From NCBI RefSeq assembly GCF_001752395.1, contig NZ_MKEK01000001.1, positions 3,141,509 to 3,205,508 on the forward strand: 64,000 bases of DNA, written 5' to 3'. The stretch comes from Rheinheimera salexigens (GTDB taxonomy: Bacteria; Pseudomonadota; Gammaproteobacteria; Enterobacterales; Alteromonadaceae). Of this stretch, positions 43,877-52,644 are shown in pieces (positions within the stretch are counted from its first letter, which is position 1; the number at the start of each line of letters is the position of its first letter). Position numbers and translations under genes: made by a program. Below the pieces are notes generated by a model. The model was not told the DNA's origin and did no database searches. It was given only the letters and a program-made list of their open reading frames with translations.

Positions 43877-44018
43877 GACCCAAAAAATGATACCCGAATT
43901 TGCCTTAGGCAAACCTGACTATTTTAGGCGATCTGAGGTTTTTTTTCTATGTTTTTTTTGCTTTTATTGAAATTACTGGCTTTGCTAACTTTTATTCACT
44001 TAACGGTGCATAAAGCTA

Positions 44019-44825
44019 TCATAAATCGGCTAAACCAAGCACTTGTTGCATAGAATAAAGTCCTGGCTGTTTGTTTTTCAACCAGACAGCAGCACGCATG
44101 GCGCCTTGGGCAAATGTCTCACGGCTGGAGGCTTTATGGGTTATTTCCAGTCTTTCACCTAAATCGGCAAATAATACGGTGTGATCACCAATTATGTCAC
44201 CACCACGAATGGTAGAAAAACCAATAGTTTGTTGCTCTCGCTCTCCGGTATCACCTTCTCGGCCATACACTGCAACCTCGGCCAAGTCTCTATTTAAACT
44301 TTTAGCAATACTGTTACCGATGGCTAACGCGGTGCCAGATGGTGCATCTTTTTTAAATCTATGGTGAGATTCAATAATTTCTATATCAGCAGTATTTCCC
44401 ATCACTTTGGCGGCAGTTTGCACTAAATGCAGTAATAAATTTACGCCAACACTCATATTAGGTGCCCAAACAATGGCTATCGATTTACTGGCTTGCTGTA
44501 ACTGCGCATATTGCGTATCTGTTAAGCCGGTCACTCCTATTACCATGGCTTTATTCTGAGCAACCGCTAACTGCAAGTGCGCCAGCATGGGCTCAGGCAA
44601 GGTGAAGTCGACCCAAACATCTGCTTGATTCATGCTACTAGCATTCACTTCAGTTACCGGCAGCGCTATGTTGCCACACCCAGCTAATTCTCCGGCGTCG
44701 ATGCCGACTAACGACGAACCTTGGCGCACGGTTGCCGCACTGAGCTTAAGTTGTTGCTGTTTAGCAACATTAATTAACGCTCGTCCCATGCGACCATTAG
44801 CGCCTAAAATTCCGATAGTTGGCAT
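44019..44825 (-). CDS. dapB: 4-hydroxy-tetrahydrodipicolinate reductase
   Basis: NAD(P)H-dependent step of lysine and diaminopimelate synthesis. It has 268 residues with the nucleotide-binding IGILGANGRMGRALI, VWVDFTLPEPMLAHLQLA, APNMSVGVNLLLHL and the catalytic EIIESHHRFKKDAPSGTAL. Upstream of carAB in the same direction, as in many gammaproteobacteria (dapB-carA-carB). A 200-base gap with the carA leader separates them. Confidence 0.97.
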   Translation of the reverse strand: MPTIGILGANGRMGRALINVAKQQQLKLSAATVRQGSSLVGIDAGELAGCGNIALPVTEVNASSMNQADVWVDFTLPEPMLAHLQLAVAQNKAMVIGVTGLTDTQYAQLQQASKSIAIVWAPNMSVGVNLLLHLVQTAAKVMGNTADIEIIESHHRFKKDAPSGTALAIGNSIAKSLNRDLAEVAVYGREGDTGEREQQTIGFSTIRGGDIIGDHTVLFADLGERLEITHKASSRETFAQGAMRAAVWLKNKQPGLYSMQQVLGLADL

Positions 44826-44866
44826 AAACTTACCTTAAATAATATCCATCATAATGGTTTTTGTTT

Positions 44867-44897
44867 AAAAAGCGGCTGCAACGAGTATTAAAGCCGC
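44867..44897 (-). terminator. Intrinsic terminator after the yqhD-like gene
   Basis: On the minus strand GCGGCT and AGCCGC pair across 14 bases and are followed by TTTTT, 20 bases past the stop. Confidence 0.65.
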
Positions 44898-44916
44898 ACA
44901 GCCAAAAAGTAATTGA

Positions 44917-46071
44917 TTACATGGCCTGTTGCAATATTTGCTGAGCCACATCAGGTGTAATGTCACCATGTTCGCCTAGTTTAACCATTTTATGCTGAAC
45001 TAGCTTTGCCACTACAGTATCTATCGCTGCAGCGCTAAGATCGTAATCGGCTAACTGTGTCGGCACGCCCATCTGTTGGAAAAAAGCTTTAGTGTTGGCA
45101 ATGGCCTGATCAATAATGTGTTCTTCATTAGTACCTTGCAGTTGCCAAACACGACGACCATATTGCAGCAGTTTCTCGCGTTTTTGTCGTCTTTGCTGTT
45201 GTAATAATGCCGGCAATACTATTGCTAATGTTTGCGCATGATCTAAGCCATAACACGCCGTCAGTTCGTGACCTATCATATGGGTTGACCAATCTTGCGG
45301 TACACCTTGGCCAATTAAGCCATTTAAGGCCATGGTAGCAGCCCACATAATATTGGCACGAACATCATAGTCATCGGGCTGGCTAAGCGCTAAAGGCCCT
45401 TGCTCTATTAAGGTTTGTAGCAATCCTTCAGCGAATCGGTCTTGTACTGGCGAATTGACTGGATAGGTTAAATACTGCTCAATAACATGAATAAATGCAT
45501 CTACTACACCATTGGCAACTTGTTTCACCGGTAAACTAAAGGTCACTGTCGGGTCTAAAATAGCAAACTTTGGATATACCAATGGGCTGGAGAAAGCCAG
45601 TTTTTGCTGAGTTTCATAGCGAGTAACTACTGAGTTACCATTACTTTCGGTGCCGGTTGCTGGCAAGGTTAATACACAGCCTAACGAAATTGCTGACGTA
45701 ACTTTGGCGCCCTCGGCTAAAATTTGCCACGCATCGCCTTCAAACACAGCGGCAGCGGCAATAAATTTCGCGCCATCAATAACACTGCCACCCCCTACCG
45801 CTAATAAAAAATCAATTTTTTCTCGGCGCACTAAATCGGCCGCTTGCATTAAAGTTTCAAAACTAGGATTAGGCTCAATTCCAGAAAATTCCAGCCAAGT
45901 AAAGTCGCTTAATGCCGCTGTGACTTGTTGATAAACACCATTACGTTTAATAGAGCCTGCGCCATAAAGCAGTAATACTTTACTGTCTGGCGGTATATTA
46001 TTTGTTAGCGCAGCTATTTGCTCTTTACCAAAAATAATTTTGGTCGGATTTTGAAAAGAAAAATTAAACAT
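44917..46071 (-). CDS. yqhD: Iron-containing alcohol dehydrogenase, YqhD-like aldehyde reductase
   Basis: NADPH-dependent aldehyde reductase/alcohol dehydrogenase of the group III metal-dependent type, 384 residues. It parallels E. coli YqhD throughout: NFSFQNPTKIIFGKEQIAAL, LLYGAGSIKRNGVY, LEFSGIEPNPSFETLM, LLAVGGGSVIDGAKFIAAAA, and metal ligands in VVDAFIHVIEQY and HMIGHELTACYGLDHAQ. In E. coli it detoxifies aldehydes from lipid peroxidation. It has its own terminator and a 180-base upstream gap, so it is a single-gene unit. Confidence 0.92.
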   Translation of the reverse strand: MFNFSFQNPTKIIFGKEQIAALTNNIPPDSKVLLLYGAGSIKRNGVYQQVTAALSDFTWLEFSGIEPNPSFETLMQAADLVRREKIDFLLAVGGGSVIDGAKFIAAAAVFEGDAWQILAEGAKVTSAISLGCVLTLPATGTESNGNSVVTRYETQQKLAFSSPLVYPKFAILDPTVTFSLPVKQVANGVVDAFIHVIEQYLTYPVNSPVQDRFAEGLLQTLIEQGPLALSQPDDYDVRANIMWAATMALNGLIGQGVPQDWSTHMIGHELTACYGLDHAQTLAIVLPALLQQQRRQKREKLLQYGRRVWQLQGTNEEHIIDQAIANTKAFFQQMGVPTQLADYDLSAAAIDTVVAKLVQHKMVKLGEHGDITPDVAQQILQQAM

Positions 46072-46251
46072 ATCATTACACCATTACTTAAATTGCGAGT
46101 ATCGACTTACACTATATCGCACTGTTTTGTACTGCTCGTACTGTCTGTAGATTAAGATAAAGCAATTTAAGCGTTGCTGGGGATTACTGCGCCAAACAGC
46201 AATTCTGGTCAGCTGATTAGCGCGTTTAAGCCGTTAAATAATCATTTATGC

Positions 46252-48132
46252 TCAGTTATTGTCTAATGGCCCAGAGTATAATTGCTTTACTTTTTGCTCT
46301 AATCCATCTGCCGTAACGGCACAAGCCGGTATAATTTGGCTTGCTTCAAGTTCAATAACCGACCAAAACCGGCCTTTAAATTTAAAGGCGCCATTGCCTT
46401 GATGACTAAAAAATGAGCCCCAAAGCCCCTTCAGTGCCATAGGTACAACGGGCACTGGGCTTTCGGCTAATATGCGCTCTATACCAGGACGAAAGCTGTC
46501 TATAGCACCATCTTTAGTTAAGCGGCCCTCAGGAAAAATACAGACTAAATTACCTTCGGCTAGCTCCTGCTTTATCATAGCAAACGCCGCTTCATGCACT
46601 TGCTCGTTGCGTTGTTTGCTGCATATTGGAATGGTTTTGGCGGCTTTAAATAGCTTATGCGCCACTGGTAAATCATAAATTGCTTTTTCCATCACAAAGC
46701 GCACTGGTCGCCTTACTGCACCAGCAATTAACAGCGCATCAACATAGCTAATATGGTTAGCCACCAGCACAGCTGCACCTTGCTCTGGGATATGCTCTAA
46801 GCCCTTCTTTTGCACCCGATACATACTATGGCTAAGTAAATAAATCACAAACCGTAATACGAACTCTGGCATTTGGTAATAGACATAAACGGCCACTGCA
46901 ATATTCATTAGCGCCAGCACTAAAAAATATTCACTAATCGAAATCTGTAATACTGACAAAAATACAATACCGGCTACAGCACTTGCCACCATAAATAAGG
47001 CATTAAATATATTATTGGCGGCAATCACTCGCGCCCGTTGCTGTGGTTCAGCGCGTTGTTGTAATAACGCATATAATGGCACAATAAATAAACCACCAAA
47101 AACCCCAATTAAACTTAGCGTAATTAATAACCACCAGCCATGTGCGGTGGCTAAAAACTGACTTAAATTTACTACGCTGGTCGGCGCAATCGACGGGCTA
47201 CTAAAATACAAGGCGATGCCAAATATGGTTAATCCCATAGAGCCTATGGGCACGATACCCAGTTCTACTTTATCTCCGGATAAACGCTCACAGAGCATAG
47301 AGCCGATACCGACACCGACCGAAAAGGCGACTAGCAGCGCGGTAACCACCGTATTGTCACCGCCTAATACGGTTTTAGTAAAGTTGGGAAATTGGGTTAA
47401 ATAACTGGCGCCTAAAAACCAAAACCAGCTAATGGCCATGATAGATAAATATAAATTACGATTACTGTAACTAATGCTAATGGCTGTTTTTGTTTGCTGC
47501 CAAGGTGCAAAACGAAATTTTTGTGCCGACGCAACCTTGCCTACTTTAGGAATATGCCGACTAACGACATAACCTAACACCGAAAACAGCATTATTACGA
47601 TGCCGATCCACAACGGCGCCTGGCTAAAACCGACAATAAGCCCACCCAATACAGTGCCGAGTAAAATGGCAACAAAGGTGCCCATCTCTACCCAAGCATT
47701 GCCGGCCAGTAATTCTTTGTCTGTCAGTAACTGCGGTAAAATAGCGTACTTTACCGGGCCAAAAAATGCCGACTGGCTGCCCATTAAAAATAATAAGCCC
47801 AATAATAGTAGATACTGTTGAAAATAAAACGCTATCGCGGCGGCCAGCATTAAGCCAATTTCAATCAGCTTTAGCGCTCGAATTAACGTGGTTTTACAAC
47901 GCGCGTCGGCCAGTGCACCTGCGGTAGCTGAGAACAATAAAAACGGTAATATAAATAAGCCAGCGGCCACATTCATGGTGACATCAATAGGCCAAGGTAA
48001 GGCATTCGCTGCGGTAAATGCCAGAATTAGCATTAACGCATTTTTAAACACATTATCATTAAAAGCGCCTAATGCTTGGGTTAAAAAAAACGGTAAAAAC
48101 CGCTTGCTAGCCATAACCTTCAACCCTGACAT
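46252..48132 (-). CDS. MFS transporter fused to PlsC-type acyltransferase
   Basis: Inner-membrane fusion of 626 residues. Residues about 1-400 form a 12-helix MFS domain of the lysophospholipid transporter (LplT) type, starting ASKRFLPFFLTQALGAFNDNVFKNALMLIL. The last 200 residues are a glycerophospholipid acyltransferase with the HX4D motif in VLVANHISYVDALLIAG and FPEGRLTKDGAIDSFRPG. This is like the LplT-Aas pair but without the AMP-dependent acyl-ACP synthetase domain. It may flip and re-acylate lysophospholipids. The ATG at 48132 has GGAG 5 bases upstream; the upstream ATG is not supported. Confidence 0.85.
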   Translation of the reverse strand: MSGLKVMASKRFLPFFLTQALGAFNDNVFKNALMLILAFTAANALPWPIDVTMNVAAGLFILPFLLFSATAGALADARCKTTLIRALKLIEIGLMLAAAIAFYFQQYLLLLGLLFLMGSQSAFFGPVKYAILPQLLTDKELLAGNAWVEMGTFVAILLGTVLGGLIVGFSQAPLWIGIVIMLFSVLGYVVSRHIPKVGKVASAQKFRFAPWQQTKTAISISYSNRNLYLSIMAISWFWFLGASYLTQFPNFTKTVLGGDNTVVTALLVAFSVGVGIGSMLCERLSGDKVELGIVPIGSMGLTIFGIALYFSSPSIAPTSVVNLSQFLATAHGWWLLITLSLIGVFGGLFIVPLYALLQQRAEPQQRARVIAANNIFNALFMVASAVAGIVFLSVLQISISEYFLVLALMNIAVAVYVYYQMPEFVLRFVIYLLSHSMYRVQKKGLEHIPEQGAAVLVANHISYVDALLIAGAVRRPVRFVMEKAIYDLPVAHKLFKAAKTIPICSKQRNEQVHEAAFAMIKQELAEGNLVCIFPEGRLTKDGAIDSFRPGIERILAESPVPVVPMALKGLWGSFFSHQGNGAFKFKGRFWSVIELEASQIIPACAVTADGLEQKVKQLYSGPLDNN

Positions 48133-48318
48133 AGTTACTCCATTAACAATTTTTATATATTTATTTGCTAGGCAGCATAATAAAAACAACGCCACTGCGC
48201 CAGCACTTAGCTTAATTCAACTTAATTGCGTTATTAGCGTAATTAGAGTAATTCGCTATAGCATGGTACAAAAGAAACTAATACCAACATTGACAGGACT
48301 TCTAGCCGTCTATATATT

Positions 48319-48339
48319 GCGACTTAGATTTTCAGTCGC
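48319..48339 (+). promoter_or_regulatory. Hairpin in the nhaC 5' region
   Basis: GCGACT and AGTCGC pair across 9 bases, 30 bases ahead of the start codon. It could be a leader stem or an operator. No known riboswitch class is recognised in the 236-bp divergent region. Confidence 0.35.
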
Positions 48340-48368
48340 GGTATCAGCCCTTTACTACAGGTATTGTT

Positions 48369-49724
48369 ATGACTACACCCTTATTAACGCCCGTTGGCGC
48401 TAAGCGTTCGTTACTACCGCTACTGTTTTTTGTCGTTTTGTTTTTAGGTACTGGTTTGTATTTACAAAGCCAAGGTGTTGAGTATGCCTTTTATCAATTG
48501 CCTGGCCATGTTGCTATTATTCCGGCGCTAATGCTGGCGATTTACTTACATAGAGCGCCGTTAACCCAATCTATTGATGTCATGATCACTGGCGCCAGTA
48601 ATCATAATATTATTACTATGTGTATTATTTATTTACTGGCGGGAGCCTTTGCTAGCGTTGCTACCGCAACTGGTGGCGTAGACGCAGCCGTGAATGCGGG
48701 TTTAAGTTTAGTCTCTGCCGATTGGTTGCTACCGGGATTGTTTATCATAGCTGCCGTTATTGCCACAGCTATGGGGACTTCAATGGGCACTATTGCTGCG
48801 CTAGCCCCTATCGCCGTCAGTTTAGCTACTCAAGCAGATTTAGAGCCGGCATTAGTGGCCGGAGTATTATTAAGTGGTGCCATGTTTGGTGATAACTTAT
48901 CCATGATCTCAGATACCACTATTGCTTCAACCCGCACCCAAGGTGCCAAGATGTCAGATAAGTTTAAAGAAAATATTAAAATCGCCCTGCCCGCAGCACT
49001 TATTACGTTGGTGCTTTATATCTTTTTATCCTCAGACGGCGCGGTTATCACTCATCAAGCAGTGAATTGGAGTGGAGTATTACCCTACGCAGCAATTTTA
49101 ATATTAGCCATCATGGGCTTAAATGTATTCGTGGTATTGCTATTAGGCGTAATACTAGCAGCAGGACAAGGCACACTATTCGCTGATTATAATATCGGCA
49201 ACTTAGGCCAAGATATCGCAACCGGTTTTAGTAATGTGCAAGAAATTTTTATTTTAGCCATGCTAGTGAGTGCATTAAGTGAGTTTATTAAACAACAAGG
49301 TGGTTTACAGTGGATTGCCTCACATATTCAATTAGTGGCAAATTCGTTAAAGCTAGCGGGTAATAAAGCCCAGCAACTAGCCATTGCCGCCTTAGCTTTT
49401 AGCAGTAATCTTTGTATTGCCAATAATACAGTCGCCATTGTTTTAACCGGCGACATCAGTAAAACCTTAGCGAAACAGCATCATATTAGCCCTAAACGCA
49501 GTGCCAGCTTATTAGATATATTTGCCTGTGTCAGTCAAGGCTTAGTGCCTTATGGTGCCCAGGCGTTATTATTAGGAGCTAGTTTTGGCTTAACGCCGTG
49601 GCAAGTTGTTAGCCAAAGCTATTACTGTATGATTTTATTTGTGGTGGCTGTAACAATCATACTATTACGTAAAAGTACCCATACAAGTACACCCGCTGGC
49701 CACATAATAACTAGCCACGCTTAG
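48369..49724 (+). CDS. nhaC: Na+/H+ antiporter, NhaC family
   Basis: Inner-membrane antiporter of 451 residues with about 11-12 transmembrane helices. Family marks include the Gly/Thr/Ala-rich segment ATAMGTSMGTIAALAPIAVSLA, GAMFGDNLSMISDTTIASTRTQG (the conserved GD.LSPISDTT region) and SNLCIANNTVAIVLTGDIS. A second, unrelated Na+/H+ antiporter (NhaD) is present at the window start, consistent with a saline or alkaline habitat. The 3' end overlaps the convergent nucleotidyltransferase gene by 14 bases. Confidence 0.88.
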   Translation: MTTPLLTPVGAKRSLLPLLFFVVLFLGTGLYLQSQGVEYAFYQLPGHVAIIPALMLAIYLHRAPLTQSIDVMITGASNHNIITMCIIYLLAGAFASVATATGGVDAAVNAGLSLVSADWLLPGLFIIAAVIATAMGTSMGTIAALAPIAVSLATQADLEPALVAGVLLSGAMFGDNLSMISDTTIASTRTQGAKMSDKFKENIKIALPAALITLVLYIFLSSDGAVITHQAVNWSGVLPYAAILILAIMGLNVFVVLLLGVILAAGQGTLFADYNIGNLGQDIATGFSNVQEIFILAMLVSALSEFIKQQGGLQWIASHIQLVANSLKLAGNKAQQLAIAALAFSSNLCIANNTVAIVLTGDISKTLAKQHHISPKRSASLLDIFACVSQGLVPYGAQALLLGASFGLTPWQVVSQSYYCMILFVVAVTIILLRKSTHTSTPAGHIITSHA

Positions 49725-50793
49725 TATCAGTATCAGTATCAATTACCCGTTGCAACCAGTTGCGGGTAATAACTAATGGTTTAGCTAAGGTGTGATAGAG
49801 CAGTATTTGCCAACGCATTTTTAAACCATGGCCTCGAACAAACCATATTTTACGGGCTAGCCATGCCGTTACAGTTCGACCTCGCAGCATAGATAATAGC
49901 AATTTACCCACGCCTAACTGCGGCTTTTCAGCTGCGTTAGCTAACACCGTAAGCGCAGTTTTATTAGCAAACAGTTCGGCTAAAACCCAGCAAGCATTAA
50001 TGACTGCAGATTGCACTGCCATTAACCTAGCTTGTTCCATTAGCAAGCTAAGTTGCTGTTGTTGCTCGACCTCTAATAACAGATCATTCAAATCAATAAT
50101 GTCTTTGACTAGTTTGTGGCTTTCTTCTTGATAAAATAAATGCACCGCAGCATGAATAAATAAATGCACAGCCTTTGGCACCTTAAAAACCGAGCCAGGC
50201 ATAGATTGGGCGTGGTTGAAAATAGGGGTGATATCAATTTTTTTCGCTGATGCGGTTGGATAAATATGATGATGCAAATCTATCACAGTACCGCGTTGAT
50301 AATGTTGTAGCGGTGGGTTTTGGTGCGACCAATTAATATAGTAGTCACGATCGTAATTACTCATTGCACCTTCGGCAAACCCATTAAAAAACAATTTATC
50401 TCTGATCTGTTTAAGCCGTGACGTCGGTACCAATATATCAATATCGGCAAACAAACGGCCAAAACTCATAGGTAACGCCAAAGCGCGATATGCAGCTCCT
50501 TTTAACAATATACAAGGACAGCCTGCCTGAACAAACAACGACTCTAATTGCTGTAATTCAAAATACAGTGAGTGTTGTTGTTTTTCGGCGTAATACGCGG
50601 CCGACTTGCCGTGTAACCGTACTTGCACTGGCACCTGATCCAACAAATTATGCTGTTGTAATAAATAATAAAACCTTGCCGTTAAACCATGCTCTCTGGC
50701 TTGCTGTAAAAACTCTGTCCATTGCCGAGCGGTAGCAGCTTGAATAAAAACAGTAGGCGTAGCAAAAAAAGTTAACAAGTGCTTATTTAGCAT
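49711..50793 (-). CDS. Nucleotidyltransferase family protein (NTP_transf_5), HPr-rel-A-like cassette
   Basis: Cytoplasmic protein of 360 residues from the NTP_transf_5 (Pfam PF14907) group of polymerase-beta-like nucleotidyltransferases. The signature is LLKGAAY (about 96-102) followed by GRLFADIDILVP, with the metal-binding D-I-D at 117-119. A helical C-terminal domain with histidines (HAAVHLFYQEESHKLVKDIIDLNDLL) completes it. It starts 7 bases inside the kinase gene, so they are coupled. The C-terminus includes Asp/Thr repeats encoded by GTATCA units overlapping the nhaC 3' end. The substrate is unknown. Confidence 0.78.
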   Translation of the reverse strand: MLNKHLLTFFATPTVFIQAATARQWTEFLQQAREHGLTARFYYLLQQHNLLDQVPVQVRLHGKSAAYYAEKQQHSLYFELQQLESLFVQAGCPCILLKGAAYRALALPMSFGRLFADIDILVPTSRLKQIRDKLFFNGFAEGAMSNYDRDYYINWSHQNPPLQHYQRGTVIDLHHHIYPTASAKKIDITPIFNHAQSMPGSVFKVPKAVHLFIHAAVHLFYQEESHKLVKDIIDLNDLLLEVEQQQQLSLLMEQARLMAVQSAVINACWVLAELFANKTALTVLANAAEKPQLGVGKLLLSMLRGRTVTAWLARKIWFVRGHGLKMRWQILLYHTLAKPLVITRNWLQRVIDTDTDTKRG

Positions 50794-51638
50794 AGCTTAT
50801 TCAACTCAGTAAGTGCTTGTTCAATATCAGCATACTCTAAACGATATGCCGTTATTTGCTGCGTTAACCGGCCAAGGCTGCTAAAGCCTTGTTCTGCTAA
50901 TACGGCATAATTAAATGAATTATTAGCCATATGCATAAAGGCATCTGCTTTACTAATGCGGCTTAGCTGTAAAGTAGTTTGACTGGCATTATATTGCGGA
51001 AAAACAACCCAAGTTGGGTCTGCAGTTTGTCGATAAGATTGCCAACTGGTCTCTGAAGGTGACAAATAGCCAACGGTACCTTTAGTTGTACCTGCGGTTA
51101 TTTGGCATATTCTCGCTGCTGGATACCAAGTTTGTAATAACGATAATGATTGATTTTTTAAACTGACAGGGCGAACAAAAGGAACTATGTGGCCATGGGT
51201 TAAATCCACTAAACACATCTCGTCTGATAACAAACGCCAACCTTCTAGCATTAGCGCTGCACATAAAGTGCTTTTACCTGCACCAGGAGGTGCCGGCATA
51301 ATTAAAGCTTTACCATCGCGCTCTAATACTGCTGCATGGATAGCTAAATATTGATGCTGGTACGATGCTACACACCAATTAAGCCCCCATTCAAATACCG
51401 GCACTAGTTGCTCAGTATCAGTCATTCTAAAATGCTGCTGTCCGGCCGAGACATGATAAGGCCGGCCCCAACCTGACCATTTTCGCTGCACATTAAGACA
51501 AAAATCATAAATCTGCTCTGGATCAGGTTCAGCTATTAGCTGGGGTGGATATAACTCTGACAAAGCATTTAAAAGCTTATTACTGCGATTAGCGACTAAC
51601 ACTGAAAAAGGCGCGGTATAGATGGCAAATTCAGTCAA
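50787..51638 (-). CDS. HprK-related kinase A family protein (TTG start)
   Basis: P-loop protein of 283 residues related to the C-terminal kinase domain of HPr kinase. The Walker A motif is PAPPGAGKST (115-124) after HAAVLERDGKALIM; the Asp/Glu pair is in LLSDEMCLVD (138-147), and PFVRPVSLKNQSL follows, typical of HprK-related kinase A. No PTS gene is nearby, so its target is probably not HPr. The start is TTG at 51636-51638, with AGGAG 7 bases upstream, inside the end of the preceding small gene. Protein phosphorylation is inferred from the family; no member's role is well established. Confidence 0.78.
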   Translation of the reverse strand: MTEFAIYTAPFSVLVANRSNKLLNALSELYPPQLIAEPDPEQIYDFCLNVQRKWSGWGRPYHVSAGQQHFRMTDTEQLVPVFEWGLNWCVASYQHQYLAIHAAVLERDGKALIMPAPPGAGKSTLCAALMLEGWRLLSDEMCLVDLTHGHIVPFVRPVSLKNQSLSLLQTWYPAARICQITAGTTKGTVGYLSPSETSWQSYRQTADPTWVVFPQYNASQTTLQLSRISKADAFMHMANNSFNYAVLAEQGFSSLGRLTQQITAYRLEYADIEQALTELNKLC

Positions 51639-51801
51639 GTGTTGACTCCTGTGTCTCTGGCTCTGTTCCAGTTTCGATACAGGTTGTATGATCTAATAAC
51701 GAAAAAAGCACGCTACTGTTATCGTTAAACGATAATTGCAACGTGCTTTTTTGGGTATCTTGTTGTATTAACCAAGCAGTGTAGCCAAGGCTTTTTTGCA
51801 T
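51631..51801 (-). CDS. Small 56-residue protein of unknown function in the kinase cassette
   Basis: Small protein starting MQKSLGYTAWLIQQDT at 51801, 4 bases after the stop of the Tat-signal gene, and ending within the kinase start. Related cassettes usually carry a PqqD-like small protein at this point, but I see no convincing PqqD signature here. An in-frame upstream ATG at 51882 would make 83 residues by overlapping the preceding gene in another frame; the shorter form has GGAAG 11 bases upstream. It contains one cysteine (CIETGTEPE) and an acidic tail. Confidence 0.5.
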   Translation of the reverse strand: MQKSLGYTAWLIQQDTQKSTLQLSFNDNSSVLFSLLDHTTCIETGTEPETQESTLD

Positions 51802-51805
51802 TAAT

Positions 51806-52417
51806 TTAACTACTTCCGTCGATATAAAATACCAGTAGTGCAGCCAACTGATCTTTTTGCGCTTGGGTAACCGAGTTAACATAAGCGCTTACAATTTCTG
51901 CCGGTGATGGAATGTTAGTGCTTTGTCCCGTCATTTGGTAATACAGTGCATGTAAAAACACGGCCGTAATATTTCGAATCAATGCATAATCTCCGCCTTG
52001 ATTTACCGCGTCTTTGAAAGTACCACTATAACTGCCGTTAAAAATTTGGCTAAACAGCGTATCTTGATAAATATTGATACCATTCCACGATTTACTCCAA
52101 GCAGCTATCGGGGTGCTAGCCGGCTTATAAAAATAACCACCTTTACCACCACCTACTCTAGACTTTTTATTTTCTAAATATAATTTTGCACTACCGTGCG
52201 AGTCAAAGCTGCGTTGACACTCTGCAAACTTTTCCGGTTGAACAGATTGCATTTGCGAGGCATTTTCACTCAATGAGCAATTAAGCGTACTGGTACCCCA
52301 AGCAGCTTTACTTTTTAATGTTAGTAACACCGGTAAAGAGCCTAACGCGGTTCTTTGCAAAAACTTTCTGCGCGAAGTTTGGCTTACGATTAATTCCTTG
52401 TTATCCATTGGTTTCAT
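51806..52417 (-). CDS. Tat-signal exported protein of unknown function, cassette lead gene
   Basis: Protein of 203 residues that I do not recognise. The N-terminus carries a twin-arginine signal (TSRRKFLQRTALGSLPVLLTLKSKAAWG), so a folded protein is probably exported to the periplasm. The mature part has two cysteines, a glycine-rich patch (RVGGGKGGYFYKP), and a helical C-terminal half (IRNITAVFLHALYYQMTG ... VTQAQKDQLAALLVFYIDGSS). I start at the ATG at 52417, with AAGG just before it; longer frames run into the promoter. It is first in a four-gene cassette with the kinase and nucleotidyltransferase and could be their substrate or partner. Confidence 0.65.
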   Translation of the reverse strand: MKPMDNKELIVSQTSRRKFLQRTALGSLPVLLTLKSKAAWGTSTLNCSLSENASQMQSVQPEKFAECQRSFDSHGSAKLYLENKKSRVGGGKGGYFYKPASTPIAAWSKSWNGINIYQDTLFSQIFNGSYSGTFKDAVNQGGDYALIRNITAVFLHALYYQMTGQSTNIPSPAEIVSAYVNSVTQAQKDQLAALLVFYIDGSS

Positions 52418-52437
52418 AGCCTTATTCCATAAGCAAT

Positions 52438-52495
52438 TTGCATCAATGCAAGTTACATTGAGTGTAATACTAGATCCATGCAAAATCAAATCCAA
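52438..52495 (-). promoter_or_regulatory. Promoter and two palindromes upstream of the Tat-signal gene
   Basis: On the minus strand TTGGAT (52490-52495) and TAGTAT (52467-52472) are 17 bases apart, a fair sigma-70 promoter. Just downstream are the palindromes TTACATTGAGTGTAA (52453-52467) and TTGCATCAATGCAA (52438-52451). Their position over the expected transcription start suits repressor sites. Confidence 0.5.
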
Positions 52496-52644
52496 CAATT
52501 TAAGCCATTGTTACATATACATAAATTGAACTTAATCTTGCCCGGCAACCAACAATTGTAAAGCAAACTGACACATTTAATAACTCACTTTGTACCAACA
52601 TTTAGCTGACATCTTTGTGTTATATTACCGCCCTTAACTCCGCT

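Noticed and set aside
49723..49743. Short tandem repeat of GTATCA units at the nhaC/nucleotidyltransferase junction
   Set aside because: Only about three units, multiple of three bases, coding for Asp-Thr pairs; not enough for a phase-variable tract.
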